Below, one piece after another: positions 9,391 to 18,050 of a stretch of 64,000 bases of DNA. The stretch is from the NCBI GenBank assembly GCA_052387905.1, contig JBQTIR010000024.1:119573-183572 (forward strand), given 5' to 3'. The position numbers and the translations under genes are program-made. How positions within the stretch are numbered: position 1 is the stretch's first letter; each line of letters opens with the position of its first letter. This stretch comes from JBQTII01 sp052387905. Lineage in GTDB: Bacteria; Actinomycetota; Actinomycetes; Sporichthyales; Sporichthyaceae. The notes under the pieces are model-generated. The model did not search any database. It saw only the letters and a list, made by a program, of their open reading frames with translations, and had not been told where the DNA came from.

Positions 9391-11231
9391 CCCGGCGACC
9401 GCGCACCACGACCTCGACGCGGGGCGGGAATTCCGGCGGTCACGGCATCGACCTGACCGACCTGGCGCTCATCGCGTTCGCGGGGGTGCTCGCCGTGGGG
9501 GCCGTGTTGTGGGCCGGAGCCGCGTTGGCGGCGCTGGTGACGGGCCGCGGCGTCCCGGACGGCAGAATGCTGTCGGCGCTGGCCGCAGTCGGCTCTGCGA
9601 CTGCCCCGGCGTCGGCGTGGCCGGAGCCGTCGGCGTTGCCGGGGCCGCTGGCCTACTGGGGTGCGACCTCGCTCGTGCTCACCGCGGTCGGCGTCCTCGC
9701 GTGGGCCTGCTTACGCTGGATCTCCCCCACGCTGCGAGGCACCAGCCGCGACCGGCGCGATGTCCGGACGCTGCCGGGATTGGCCACAGCCCGCGAAGCC
9801 CGTTCGGTCGCCGGCCGATCCGTCGTCCTTGGACGCACGGCCGTGGTCCGCCCCTCGCTTGCCGACGGCGGCGCAAAGGTCGCACCCGCCTCAGTCGGCT
9901 ATCGCCTCGGTTGCGCCCGGGGCGCGGAGTTGTGGTGCAGCGTCGAGGATTCGGCGCTACTCGTCGGGCCACCGCGGATGGGCAAGGGCCTGCACGTCGT
10001 CATCCCCTGGGTCCTGGACGCACCGGGTCCGGTCGTCACCACCTCGACCCGCCCCGACACCCTCGCCCTGACCCACCAGGCCCGGGCCCGCCGGGGACCG
10101 GTCGCGATCTTCGACCCGCAACGCCTCGCCGGGCTCCCCGGAGGTTTGCGTTGGTCACCCGTGCGGGGCTGCGAGAGCCCGCGCACTGCCCTGGTCCGGG
10201 CCCGCGGCCTCGCGGCAGGCGCCGGGTTCGGTCGAAGCGTGTCCGACAGCGACTTCTGGTCCGGGCAGACCGAGACGGCGCTTCGTTGTCTGCTGCACGC
10301 TGCGGCGCTGGACGGCCGCCGCGCGATCGACGTGTATCGGTGGTCGCTGAACCCGGCACTGGCCGAGGACGCGGTTGCGGTGCTGATGCGCGAGTCCACC
10401 GCCGCCGACGGGTGGGCCGACGCGCTCGAATCGGCCATCCACGCCGACCCGCGCACCCGCGACTCCGTCTGGCTCGGTGTCCGTCAAGCCCTCGCCGCGT
10501 TGGCTGACCCCGAGGTGCTCGCCGCCGTCGACCCTGGACCTGGGGACCGATTCGACCCGGGGGAGTTCCTCGCCGAATCCGGCACGCTCTATCTGCTCGC
10601 CTCTGCAGTCTCGTCGGGGACCTGCGCGCCCCTGGTCGCGGCCTTCGTCGAGGACATCACCGAGACCGCCCGGGCCCGCGCCGCCCGCGCCCGCGGGGCG
10701 CGCCTGGATCCGCCGCTGCTGCTGGCGCTCGACGAGATCGCCAACCTCACCCCGTTGCCATCGCTGCCGTCGTTGATGGCCGAGGGTGGCGGATCCGGGA
10801 TCACCACCCTCGCCGTGCTGCAGTCCTTGGCCCAGGCCCGGCACCGGTGGGGTGAGCACGCGGCCGATGCGATCTGGGACGCGGCGACCGTCAAGCTCAT
10901 CCTCGGCGGCCTGGGCAAGGCCCGCGACCTGGAGGACGTCTCCCGCCTCCTCGGCGAGATAGACGAACCCACCACGACCTATTCCCACGGCCGCGGCGGT
11001 GAACGCAGCAGCTCAGTGAGTAGCCGCCAGGTCCCGGTGATGCCTGCCTCGGTGCTGCGGACCCTGCCGTTCGGCACCGCCGTCCTCCTGCTCCGCCACA
11101 CCCGGCCCTCGGTCATCGACCTGCAGCCATGGACCAGCCGCGCCGACGCCGACCACCTTCGCGCCGGCCAATCCGCCATCGAGACCGCCTGCGCCACCGG
11201 CTCGCCAATTCTGCTGAAGGACGTGTCATGA
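9387..11231 (+). CDS. VirD4/TraG-type coupling protein
   Basis: 614 aa; a GGAAGG site precedes the ATG. Two N-terminal transmembrane helices (about 30-55 and 85-110) lead into an ATPase with VGPPRMGKG near residue 195 (Walker A) and LLALDEIANL near 445 (Walker B), plus the late GITTLAVLQS segment typical of TraM-recognition coupling proteins. It would pump the relaxase-DNA complex through the T4SS channel. Stop overlaps the secreted hydrolase start. The C-terminus lacks the long acidic tail of some TraG proteins. Confidence 0.88.
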   Translation: MTRRPRTTTSTRGGNSGGHGIDLTDLALIAFAGVLAVGAVLWAGAALAALVTGRGVPDGRMLSALAAVGSATAPASAWPEPSALPGPLAYWGATSLVLTAVGVLAWACLRWISPTLRGTSRDRRDVRTLPGLATAREARSVAGRSVVLGRTAVVRPSLADGGAKVAPASVGYRLGCARGAELWCSVEDSALLVGPPRMGKGLHVVIPWVLDAPGPVVTTSTRPDTLALTHQARARRGPVAIFDPQRLAGLPGGLRWSPVRGCESPRTALVRARGLAAGAGFGRSVSDSDFWSGQTETALRCLLHAAALDGRRAIDVYRWSLNPALAEDAVAVLMRESTAADGWADALESAIHADPRTRDSVWLGVRQALAALADPEVLAAVDPGPGDRFDPGEFLAESGTLYLLASAVSSGTCAPLVAAFVEDITETARARAARARGARLDPPLLLALDEIANLTPLPSLPSLMAEGGGSGITTLAVLQSLAQARHRWGEHAADAIWDAATVKLILGGLGKARDLEDVSRLLGEIDEPTTTYSHGRGGERSSSVSSRQVPVMPASVLRTLPFGTAVLLLRHTRPSVIDLQPWTSRADADHLRAGQSAIETACATGSPILLKDVS

Positions 11232-11809
11232 CCAAGCTTGTTGTAGCCGGCGGCGCCGTCGTTGCGTGGTTCGTCGCTGTCCCGGTGTTCGCCGTGTTGG
11301 CTGTTCTCGGCGGCCCGGGCCCGGCCGCCGGAGTGCCGGTCGCCGCGCCGGTCTCCTCGGCGCCCGCAATCCGGGCCGCCCTGTCGCTGGTGGGCGCGAA
11401 CTCCGGGTGGTACCGGCTCTGTGACCGGCTCGCCTGCCGCGCCTACGGCCACGCCAACTCCGGCTACGCCTCCGCATCCGTGCACTGGGGCGCGATGCTC
11501 GCCGCCGGCTTCGCCCACCCGGGCGACCGCTGCCCGCCACCCGGATCGTTCGTGTTCTGGAGCACCAGTTCCGCCGACGGTCACGTTGCCCTCGTGGCCA
11601 GCAGCGACGCGGACTGCGACTCCAGCCGCATCACCCTCGTCTCCAACGACGTCCTCGACGCCGAACGCGGCAATATCGGCGGGGTCTACCACGTCACCCT
11701 CGCCCGCATCGAATCCGGCTTCGTGGCCACCGACCACTACCTCGGATGGTCCGAACCCGTCTGCGCAGGTGTAGCGATGACGGTGCTTGCTGATGGGGCG
11801 TCAGCATGA
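11228..11809 (+). CDS. Secreted NlpC/CHAP-like cell-wall hydrolase of the T4SS operon
   Basis: 193 aa with a signal peptide or anchor in the first 25 residues, then an Ala/Pro-rich linker. The mature part has paired cysteines (CDRLAC), a PGSFVFW strand and DGHVALV, a pattern seen in CHAP/NlpC-P60 peptidase folds (Cys, His, polar residue). T4SS operons usually carry a peptidoglycan hydrolase to open the wall for the channel, and this gene is the only candidate. It overlaps VirD4 upstream and the ArdC gene downstream. The exact catalytic Cys is not certain. Confidence 0.65.
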   Translation: MTKLVVAGGAVVAWFVAVPVFAVLAVLGGPGPAAGVPVAAPVSSAPAIRAALSLVGANSGWYRLCDRLACRAYGHANSGYASASVHWGAMLAAGFAHPGDRCPPPGSFVFWSTSSADGHVALVASSDADCDSSRITLVSNDVLDAERGNIGGVYHVTLARIESGFVATDHYLGWSEPVCAGVAMTVLADGASA

Positions 11810-12780
11810 GCCGCGCCGAGAGCGGTGACCGGCTCGCTGCGGCGCACGAGCACCTGATGCGCGCCGTCGATGACCTCACGACCAGCGAAGCCTGGCGGCG
11901 GATGCTCACTGTCGCGGCCCGCTTCCCCTCCTACAGCGCGAACAACGTTCTGCTGATCGGGATTCAGCGACCCGATGCGACCCGTGTCGCGGGCATCCGT
12001 ACGTGGAACTCACTCGACCGGCGGGTGCGCAAGGGCGAGAAGGGGATCGCGATCCTCGCTCCCTGCCTGTACCGGCCCCGGGCCGGTGAGCCCGTCGCGG
12101 CCACCACGCCGGCCGAACCCCGAGGAGGCGAACCGGTTCGGGAAGGCGGAGCCGTGGCACGTCAACTGCGCGGGTTCCGCGTCGTCCACGTCTTCGACCT
12201 GGCTCAGACCGACGGCGAACCACTGCCTGATGTCGCGCCCACAATCCTGACTGGACCTGCACCTCGCGAGTTCCTCGACCGGCTCATCAACGTCGTGGGC
12301 GCCGACGGCTACACCGTCGAACGCGGCGACTGTCGAGGAGCCAACGGGTACACCGACTTCGCCACCCACACCGTCCGGGTCCGCGACGACGTCCCCGAAG
12401 CCCAGGCCGCGAAGACCTTCTCCCACGAGCTCGGGCACATCCGCGCCGACCATGAGAACCGCTTCCTCGGCCGCTACGGCACGTCGGCCGGTTGCCGATC
12501 CCAGGCCGAGGTGGAGGCCGAGTCCATCGGCTACCTCATTGCCACGGCAGCCGGTCTCGATGCCACCGCCTACTCCGTCCCCTACGTCGCCGGCTGGTCC
12601 GGTGGGAACCGGGACCTGCTGCGCGAATCCGCCACCCGCGTCCTGTCCACTGCGCGCACGGCGATCCGCGACCTCGGCTTTGGCACCGATACCCGCCGCG
12701 CTGAGAGCGAACCGGCCGGTCGCTCCCTGGCTGGGATTGCCCTCACCCACTCGGCCGGGCTCGACCCCGCATCGCGCTGA
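11806..12780 (+). CDS. ardC: ArdC-type antirestriction protein with zinc peptidase domain
   Basis: 324 aa. The N-terminus (RFPSYSANNVLLIGIQRPDAT and the following KGEKGIAI) is the ArdC single-strand DNA-binding domain. The C-terminal half holds SHELGH at residues 206-211, an HExxH-like zinc peptidase site, and a later E in EAESIGYL. ArdC proteins protect conjugated single-stranded DNA on entry into a new host from restriction. The insert of Pro/Glu-rich sequence around residues 85-120 is longer than usual. Last gene of the tightly overlapping run. Confidence 0.85.
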   Translation: MSRAESGDRLAAAHEHLMRAVDDLTTSEAWRRMLTVAARFPSYSANNVLLIGIQRPDATRVAGIRTWNSLDRRVRKGEKGIAILAPCLYRPRAGEPVAATTPAEPRGGEPVREGGAVARQLRGFRVVHVFDLAQTDGEPLPDVAPTILTGPAPREFLDRLINVVGADGYTVERGDCRGANGYTDFATHTVRVRDDVPEAQAAKTFSHELGHIRADHENRFLGRYGTSAGCRSQAEVEAESIGYLIATAAGLDATAYSVPYVAGWSGGNRDLLRESATRVLSTARTAIRDLGFGTDTRRAESEPAGRSLAGIALTHSAGLDPASR

Positions 12781-12884
12781 CCGCGTTGCAAGCCCTCCGC
12801 CCGCATCTGTGCACAACCCAGCTCGCCCTGCCCATCCACAGCCGCAGATGGACCGCTCGACCCGACCCGACGAAAGGTGACGCC

Positions 12885-13268
12885 ATGACAACCGAATCCG
12901 CACCCATCGAGCCCCAGTTCACCGAGCCCAGCGACGCGATCTCCGAGGCCAGGTTCGCGATAGCCCGTCTGCAGCGACATCTCGCCCACGCAGTCGGACC
13001 ACTGGACGCCTGCGCCGACCTGAGCAGCGTCGCTTTCGCGGTCCTGTCGCTGGAGTCGATCCGCCCGCGCTACCCGCCGCTCCCGCCGGACATCGCGCCG
13101 TCCATCGAGCCTCGCGCCGATCTGGACATCGCCGTTGCCGCGTTGCTGCACGCCAGCGCCGACGCCACGACCGCTCGCGAAACGCTGCGCTTCGCCTACG
13201 TCATCCGCGACCTCCGCGAGGTCGAGAACTCGCCCTACCTCGCGGCCAACTCAGTCCACCGGCGGTGA
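12885..13268 (+). CDS. Hypothetical helical protein, conjugation operon
   Basis: 127 aa starting at an ATG preceded by GAAAGGTGAC; the 104 bases before it break the overlap chain. Composition is Ala/Arg-rich with a repeating helical pattern (ARFAIARLQRHLAHAVGPLDACADL) and no catalytic motif. It ends by overlapping the next gene by 4 nt (GTGA), so both are probably made together. No family is recognised; the position suggests an accessory role in transfer. Confidence 0.6.
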   Translation: MTTESAPIEPQFTEPSDAISEARFAIARLQRHLAHAVGPLDACADLSSVAFAVLSLESIRPRYPPLPPDIAPSIEPRADLDIAVAALLHASADATTARETLRFAYVIRDLREVENSPYLAANSVHRR

Positions 13269-14632
13269 GGCTGTGGCAGCGGGAAGTCGCACTCGCCGCG
13301 CAGGCGCTCGCGTCCCTGCTCACCCGCGGCCCCAGCGAAGTCGACCTCGACGTCGTGGTGACCGCCCGAGCCGCGGTTCTGGACCACGTCGCCCACGTGC
13401 TCGGCGACCTCGTCCCGCGAACCCGCCCCGATCGGCCGCGCATTCGCCACTACGCCGTGCCCCTGGCCCGGGTCGAGGCCGACCCGATCGGTGGCCTCGC
13501 CCTGGTCCTGCAAGGCCGTGGTCGTCCCCACATGGAGCGCAGTCCCAGCGAGCTGTTCGACAATCGCAGGCCCGTCGGTCCATCCACCGCGGACTGGGTC
13601 GAGGTCGGCCGTCGCGCGCTGCTCGCTGGCCGATGCTGGGGCGGCCCCACCGTCGGCAACCTCGAACCCGACGTCGCCTGGGACGTCCTCACCGAGATCG
13701 CGGGCCTGGCCGAGGCGATCGCGGTTCTCGATACCGATCTCGGTGCGGTTGCCGGGCAGCGACCTGACGTCCACGCCCTCGTCGCCGCGACCGCCGGTCT
13801 GCGGGTTGCTGCCCGCGAGACCTTGGCGCTTGCCGCGCCCAACGGCGACGCGAGCCAACCAGCGGTGGCCGAGGCTTCCTCGGCGCCCATCGTCACCCCA
13901 GCGGCGGGGATCGCGGCCCGTGCGTCCCGAAACTCGACCTTGGCCCGCGACACGCGCCGCTTGACGATCCTGCTCGACCAATCAACCGAGGTGACGCCAC
14001 ATCACAGTCGTGCGTGCGCGCAAGTGTCCCGCGACCTCTGCATCCTCGCGGCAGGCACCGCGAGCAGCGTCACCGGCGGCGACCTCCGCCAGGAACTCGG
14101 CGACGTTGCCCGTGCCCTGCATGCGGCGGCCACGCGCGACCGCGGCGAGTTCGCACTCAACCCAGTCGCCGCTCCGGCGCTGGAGCTCCAACTGCGCGAC
14201 CTGCACGCTTCGACCAGGCTGGCGTTCGCCACTGGCGTCACCCTGGATCCCGTCGACGCCAACCGCCTGGCGCGCCGGCTCCCAGATCTCGTCGAGATCC
14301 TCGCTGACAAAGCCCTCGCTCAAGTTGAGCACGGACATTGGGCGGTCCCCGATCGCAGCGAAGGCGCGACGCTGCCGTACGCCTTCGCCTCGACTTCGGA
14401 CGCTGGCCTGACTCCACCGATGTTGCCGGCGCTCCGGCAAGCAGCGGGCGCCGCCGACGTCCTACGCCACCAGGTCGCGCACTCCGCGTCCGCAACCGCC
14501 GCCAACCCGGCTCTCTCGGCGGCGGTCGGAACCCTGAGCCCCGTCGTCCAGGAGCGTGCGGTGGCCAACCGCCGTCCGGCGCACCCCGCCCAGTCGCCTA
14601 CCCGACGACTCGGCACCGGCATCTCGCGGTGA
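13265..14632 (+). CDS. Hypothetical protein, conjugation operon
   Basis: 455 aa from a GTG inside the previous stop. All-helical, Ala/Arg/Asp-rich with conserved-looking segments ending in HQVAHSASA near residue 405. There is no signal peptide, membrane segment or nucleotide-binding motif. Large helical proteins of this kind often follow ArdC in actinobacterial conjugative elements. It is the last gene before the small 14.7-kb pair. Function unknown. Confidence 0.6.
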   Translation: MRLWQREVALAAQALASLLTRGPSEVDLDVVVTARAAVLDHVAHVLGDLVPRTRPDRPRIRHYAVPLARVEADPIGGLALVLQGRGRPHMERSPSELFDNRRPVGPSTADWVEVGRRALLAGRCWGGPTVGNLEPDVAWDVLTEIAGLAEAIAVLDTDLGAVAGQRPDVHALVAATAGLRVAARETLALAAPNGDASQPAVAEASSAPIVTPAAGIAARASRNSTLARDTRRLTILLDQSTEVTPHHSRACAQVSRDLCILAAGTASSVTGGDLRQELGDVARALHAAATRDRGEFALNPVAAPALELQLRDLHASTRLAFATGVTLDPVDANRLARRLPDLVEILADKALAQVEHGHWAVPDRSEGATLPYAFASTSDAGLTPPMLPALRQAAGAADVLRHQVAHSASATAANPALSAAVGTLSPVVQERAVANRRPAHPAQSPTRRLGTGISR

Positions 14633-14687
14633 GTGTCGGACCCGGGGTGCACCGTGTCCGGCGTCGCCGTCCTGCCGACAACTAGGC

Positions 14688-14705
14688 AGACAAGGGGTAT
14701 TGTCT
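14688..14705. promoter_or_regulatory. Inverted repeat overlapping the start region of the 14.7-kb pair
   Basis: AGACAA-GGGGTA-TTGTCT is a perfect 6-bp inverted repeat ending two bases before the ATG at 14708. There is no room for a normal ribosome binding site, so the message may be leaderless or the site may be an autoregulatory operator covering the promoter. The HTH protein encoded just downstream is the obvious candidate ligand. Confidence 0.4.
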
Positions 14706-14707
14706 AA

Positions 14708-14941
14708 ATGCGGATCCTCGACAGCGCACGCAAGCACGGGATAGCCGACGAGGACATGCTGCACGCAGCCCGGCACGCAGTCCGCGCGATCACTCAGGAC
14801 CGGGACGGTGAGCCGACGTTGCTGATCGGACCTGACCGCACGGGGCGTCATCTGGAGGTAGTCGTTGCCGACCTCGACACCGAAGACCCCCGCGTCATCC
14901 ACGCCGACGTGCTGCGTCGGACTTTCTACCGGTTCCTCTGA
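14708..14941 (+). CDS. Small protein, possible toxin of a toxin-antitoxin-like pair
   Basis: 77 aa (RILDSARKHGIADEDMLHA start, later TLLIGPDRTGRHLEVVV). The compact alpha/beta pattern with an early D-x-x-H helix and a GPDRTG turn resembles small DUF4258/BrnT-like toxins, but no family can be assigned firmly. It is followed after 15 bases by an HTH protein, and an inverted repeat covers its start. Pairing and size are what suggest toxin-antitoxin; alternatively both are plasmid regulators. Confidence 0.55.
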   Translation: MRILDSARKHGIADEDMLHAARHAVRAITQDRDGEPTLLIGPDRTGRHLEVVVADLDTEDPRVIHADVLRRTFYRFL

Positions 14942-14956
14942 GGAGGGGTGATCACG

Positions 14957-15229
14957 ATGGCTAAGACCGACACCGCCGCAGACTTCCTGGCTGCGCTGGA
15001 CCTGAGCGCTGTGCACGTGGACGACACCGAGGACCTCGCGGCCGTGGCTGCGGCCGCGGACCGGATGGCGCAGGCCGATACCGACCTGATTGAGGCAGTG
15101 AAGCGGGCGCGCGCCCAGGGGCGGAGTTGGAACCGCATCGCGGTCGCCCTGGGTGTATCCCGGCAGGCCGCCCGGCAGCGCTTCGGCCGCCTCGACTGCG
15201 CCGTTGACAAGCGCGCCCCGCGCCCTTGA
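14957..15229 (+). CDS. Small helix-turn-helix protein
   Basis: 90 aa. The ATG at 14957 is preceded by GAGGAGGGG at a good distance; the in-frame GTG at 14948 lies inside that ribosome binding site and is less likely. The C-terminal part (GRSWNRIAVALGVSRQAARQRF) is a clear helix-turn-helix of the sigma-70 region 4/AsnC-like type. The N-terminus is acidic and helical. It probably binds DNA, perhaps as antitoxin and repressor of the preceding gene. Confidence 0.7.
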   Translation: MAKTDTAADFLAALDLSAVHVDDTEDLAAVAAAADRMAQADTDLIEAVKRARAQGRSWNRIAVALGVSRQAARQRFGRLDCAVDKRAPRP

Positions 15230-15251
15230 TGCGTAGTGACCACGTGTCGGC

Positions 15252-15752
15252 CTACGGGTAGTCCTGGATTACGACCCGATCAGCGCCTGAGAACCGCAGA
15301 CCGCATGCGCGATGTTGGCCGTCGCCGTGCTGGCCGCCGGTCAGGAAAATCGGCTCCCGCCGCAGCAAGGTATGCAGGAACCACTTCTCCATCTTGCGCA
15401 GGCGCGAGTCCCTAACGGCGGCTTCCACAGCTTCCTCATGAGGCTCGGTGCCGAGACGTTCGATGATCTCGACCGAGCGGTTCGCGACGGCTGCCCAGTC
15501 GAACGCGTGATAGTCGCAGCTTGCGCGCTCGGCGTCGGTGAGCTGTTCGTAGAAGCGAACTGCTGCCTGTTGTCCGTCGCCGCAGTCGTCGCTCAGACGT
15601 CGGAAGCGGTCGCCGTACTTGCACCTGGACAGGTTGTGGGGCATCGGGAGGTCGGCAATGGGGATGATCCGATAGCGGAGGTTCGGCCCCTGGTCCTCGC
15701 TGTCCATGGGCGGACCGTAACCGTCGCCTCCGACAAAGTGAAGAGTGTCCAC
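15252..15752 (-). CDS. Hypothetical protein
   Basis: 166 aa read leftwards, from a GTG at 15752 (an ATG at 15707 is also possible). The sequence looks genuinely coding: a balanced composition, a CKYGDRFRRL segment and a C-terminal GQHGDGQHRACGLRFSGAD stretch with clustered His/Cys that might bind metal. It is convergent with the HTH gene (22 bases apart). It resembles no family I can name. An overlapping frame on the other strand is judged a shadow. Confidence 0.5.
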   Translation of the reverse strand: MDTLHFVGGDGYGPPMDSEDQGPNLRYRIIPIADLPMPHNLSRCKYGDRFRRLSDDCGDGQQAAVRFYEQLTDAERASCDYHAFDWAAVANRSVEIIERLGTEPHEEAVEAAVRDSRLRKMEKWFLHTLLRREPIFLTGGQHGDGQHRACGLRFSGADRVVIQDYP

Positions 15753-15879
15753 ACAGGCCTAGTCATCGAACATGTGTTCGGTTACTGTCCGGCCTATGTT
15801 CTGCACCGGTGGCCCAAGGCGGGCCACTAGGCGAGTCGCCCGGTGGTGATGAGGCGTGCTGGAGGCGGGGCGCCGCGAC

Positions 15880-15910
15880 CTCTGCAGGTCGATGTGCTCG
15901 ACCTGCAGAG
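15880..15910. promoter_or_regulatory. Perfect 13-bp inverted repeat before a two-gene module
   Basis: CTCTGCAGGTCGA and its exact reverse complement are separated by TGTGC, ending 23 bases before the ATG at 15934. In DNA it is a long operator-like palindrome; in RNA it would be a strong hairpin near the ribosome binding site. Either would allow tight control of the downstream genes. No poly-T follows, so a simple terminator is unlikely. Confidence 0.6.
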
Positions 15911-15933
15911 ATGCCTCCCCTACTGTGCCGCGC

Positions 15934-16515
15934 ATGGTTGCCGAGGCGTCACAGGAGAAGGGGCGCGTCGGCGTCTACGAGGTGAAGGCGTGGTTGGAGG
16001 CAACCACCTATTTCGCGATCTCTTGGGATGTGTACGAGTTCACCGAGCAATGCACTCGAAAGCGCTTGGACGGGCAACTCAAGCGGTACGACCTGGCTGG
16101 GAGGCTCATCGGCCCGAGGCAGGTCCCCGTGTTCGTTGAGGCCAAGGCGTATGACGTCGTTGGAAGTCAAGGAAAGGACTTCAAGGAGTTCCTCGTGAAC
16201 GCCTACAGCACGACGGCTCACGAGATCGAAGAGAAGGGCGGTGATCCGGGTACAGAGTTCCTGTGGGTCACGACCCATCCGTTCTCACAGGGCGAGTGGC
16301 CGAAGCTCACCAGCCGGCAATACCTCGAAGCCTCGATCAAGGAGGCCCTGAAGGCGAATGTGGACTGCCTGGCCGGGAAGCCACTGGACCCGGATCTGGT
16401 CATTGCGGTGGCGCAGCGACTCTGGTTGTTGGTCCGCCACGAGCGCCAAAACGAGGTCTCGCTGACGAAGGATGAGTTGTTCAAGATCTACTCGCAGCTT
16501 GGGAGGTACCCGTGA
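15934..16515 (+). CDS. Restriction-endonuclease-like protein, first gene of a two-gene module
   Basis: 193 aa from ATG 15934, after the inverted repeat. The centre has VPVFVEAKAY followed by KDFKEFLVNAYS; the ExK on a beta-strand after a hydrophobic strand resembles the core of PD-(D/E)XK nucleases, and the next helix fits that fold. The preceding acidic residue of such a site is not obvious, so nuclease activity is a suggestion. The gene overlaps its partner by 4 nt (GTGA). No membrane or signal segments. Setting between plasmid genes and a relaxase is typical for defence cargo. Confidence 0.55.
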   Translation: MVAEASQEKGRVGVYEVKAWLEATTYFAISWDVYEFTEQCTRKRLDGQLKRYDLAGRLIGPRQVPVFVEAKAYDVVGSQGKDFKEFLVNAYSTTAHEIEEKGGDPGTEFLWVTTHPFSQGEWPKLTSRQYLEASIKEALKANVDCLAGKPLDPDLVIAVAQRLWLLVRHERQNEVSLTKDELFKIYSQLGRYP

Positions 16516-17933
16516 CTTCACCAGTTCTAGGAGCGGCGCAGGCCGCTGTGAACGAGGCGCTCGCTGCGTCGCGGCCCGAAGATGTCATTGAGGGCGTCAA
16601 GCAGGCGGTGCGCAAGGAACTCACCGGGCTGGATCCATCTGCCGAGATCGAAGACACCCGGTACTTCAACCACAGCTTCGTACCGGACTTCATGGTCAAG
16701 TGGACGGTGAACGGCAAGAAGGCAACGCGGGGTGTGTACCTCCGTCCCAGCTTGGAGTCGACGCTCGCAGCGCACGATCTCGAGGCGCTGTCCAAGGACT
16801 CGCCGGTCTTCCTATCGTTGAAGCCGTCCGTCGGTCCGGAACTGGATGCAGAGGTCCGCCGCGATGTGGTGGAGCACGCTCCGAACACCATGGTGACCGG
16901 GGTAGCGACGCTGGGAGAGTTCGCCAGCGACCCAGGGCACCAGGCACCGCTGGAATCGCTGATCCGGCCCAACCTGGTGCGCGGAGGACGGGGCCTTATC
17001 GCCAGCGACACGCTGAAGTCGCTCCGGGTGCCCTTGCAGGGCAGCGCCGACGACGCCCCCCTCCTGGAAGCGTTCGGGGAACTTGTCCGCGAGGTCTTCC
17101 TGCCTGAGTCCGCGACTCGGTTGGAACGTGCAGCACAGATCCTGGAGATCGGGCTGACCGGCGATGTCAGCTCCCTGATCCTGCCGAGCATCATTGATGA
17201 GCCCGCCGAGCAACTGATCGGAGGGCAGCTCTCATCCGCAGAGATAGACGTCCTGCTCCCGTACCTGCTGTCCAGGCAAGACGTAACGCAGGACCCGGCC
17301 TACTGGTCTTATCTGGGCGGGATGTTCGACCTGGCACGGCTGGAGGATCTGGGCGGGGTCCTGGCGGGCCTCGACCTGACGCCACTGCTCGCCGCGAACG
17401 TAGATCGCTGGACTGCCGTACGTGCCCAGATGGTCATCAACCCTGAGGACGGCGACTCGCCCGCCGCAGGCGAGTGGCGGTTCGTCGGGAACACGGTGGC
17501 CGTCTACAGGGGTCAGTGGCGAGTCCAGGTTGCGTCCAAGGGCAATCGTCTTCCAGGCCGTGAAGACTCGGCACCCGCGCGTTGGGACGCGCTCGTGCCC
17601 GTTCTGCAGGGTCGCCCGGTGACGCAGGTCGCGCTCAATGGTCTCCAGCGCAAAGTCAACGTGTTGACGGACCAGGCTGGTGGTGTCGTGGACGATGTGG
17701 TCGCGATCCGCGGCACTATCGAGGATGAGTTCCAGGTGCCTTCGGTGACGATCAGGACGTCGGCCGGCGATGACGGGATCGGTGTCGAACTCAACTTCAC
17801 GAAGATGCTGGCAATCGCGGACCGGTCGGTGATCATTAGCGAGCTGGTGGATCTCGCCGTCGACGTCCTAGGCCACCGCGCGCCGGAAGCCGAAGCTGCG
17901 ACCCCCGAGACGTCAGAGGACGACGGGGGCTGA
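16512..17933 (+). CDS. Unknown partner of the nuclease-like protein
   Basis: 473 aa from a GTG within the previous stop. N-terminal region has alternating helices and strands (FNHSFVPDFMVKW, NGKKATRGVYLRP); the middle is leucine-rich helical; the C-terminus ends acidic. No ATPase, methylase or helicase motif is present, so the pair is not a classical restriction-modification system. It may recognise a target and control the partner. The family is unknown to me. Confidence 0.6.
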   Translation: MTSPVLGAAQAAVNEALAASRPEDVIEGVKQAVRKELTGLDPSAEIEDTRYFNHSFVPDFMVKWTVNGKKATRGVYLRPSLESTLAAHDLEALSKDSPVFLSLKPSVGPELDAEVRRDVVEHAPNTMVTGVATLGEFASDPGHQAPLESLIRPNLVRGGRGLIASDTLKSLRVPLQGSADDAPLLEAFGELVREVFLPESATRLERAAQILEIGLTGDVSSLILPSIIDEPAEQLIGGQLSSAEIDVLLPYLLSRQDVTQDPAYWSYLGGMFDLARLEDLGGVLAGLDLTPLLAANVDRWTAVRAQMVINPEDGDSPAAGEWRFVGNTVAVYRGQWRVQVASKGNRLPGREDSAPARWDALVPVLQGRPVTQVALNGLQRKVNVLTDQAGGVVDDVVAIRGTIEDEFQVPSVTIRTSAGDDGIGVELNFTKMLAIADRSVIISELVDLAVDVLGHRAPEAEAATPETSEDDGG

Positions 17934-18050
17934 CGCTCGTGCCGTCGCACACCCTCGTGCAAGCCGATCCTGTACTGCTCACCCGTGGCTTACAGGGCCC
18001 GCCGGCAACGGGTATTCCTTCCGGGTCTTCTTGCCCGATCTGCTGAGCGA

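Noticed and set aside
12010..12903. Long minus-strand frame opposite ArdC
   Set aside because: Gly/Val/Asp-rich product without motif; ArdC motifs on the plus strand are clear.
15312..15830. Plus-strand frame opposite the 15.25-kb minus gene
   Set aside because: The minus frame has more natural composition and a clustered His/Cys motif; the plus frame reads through as a mirror.
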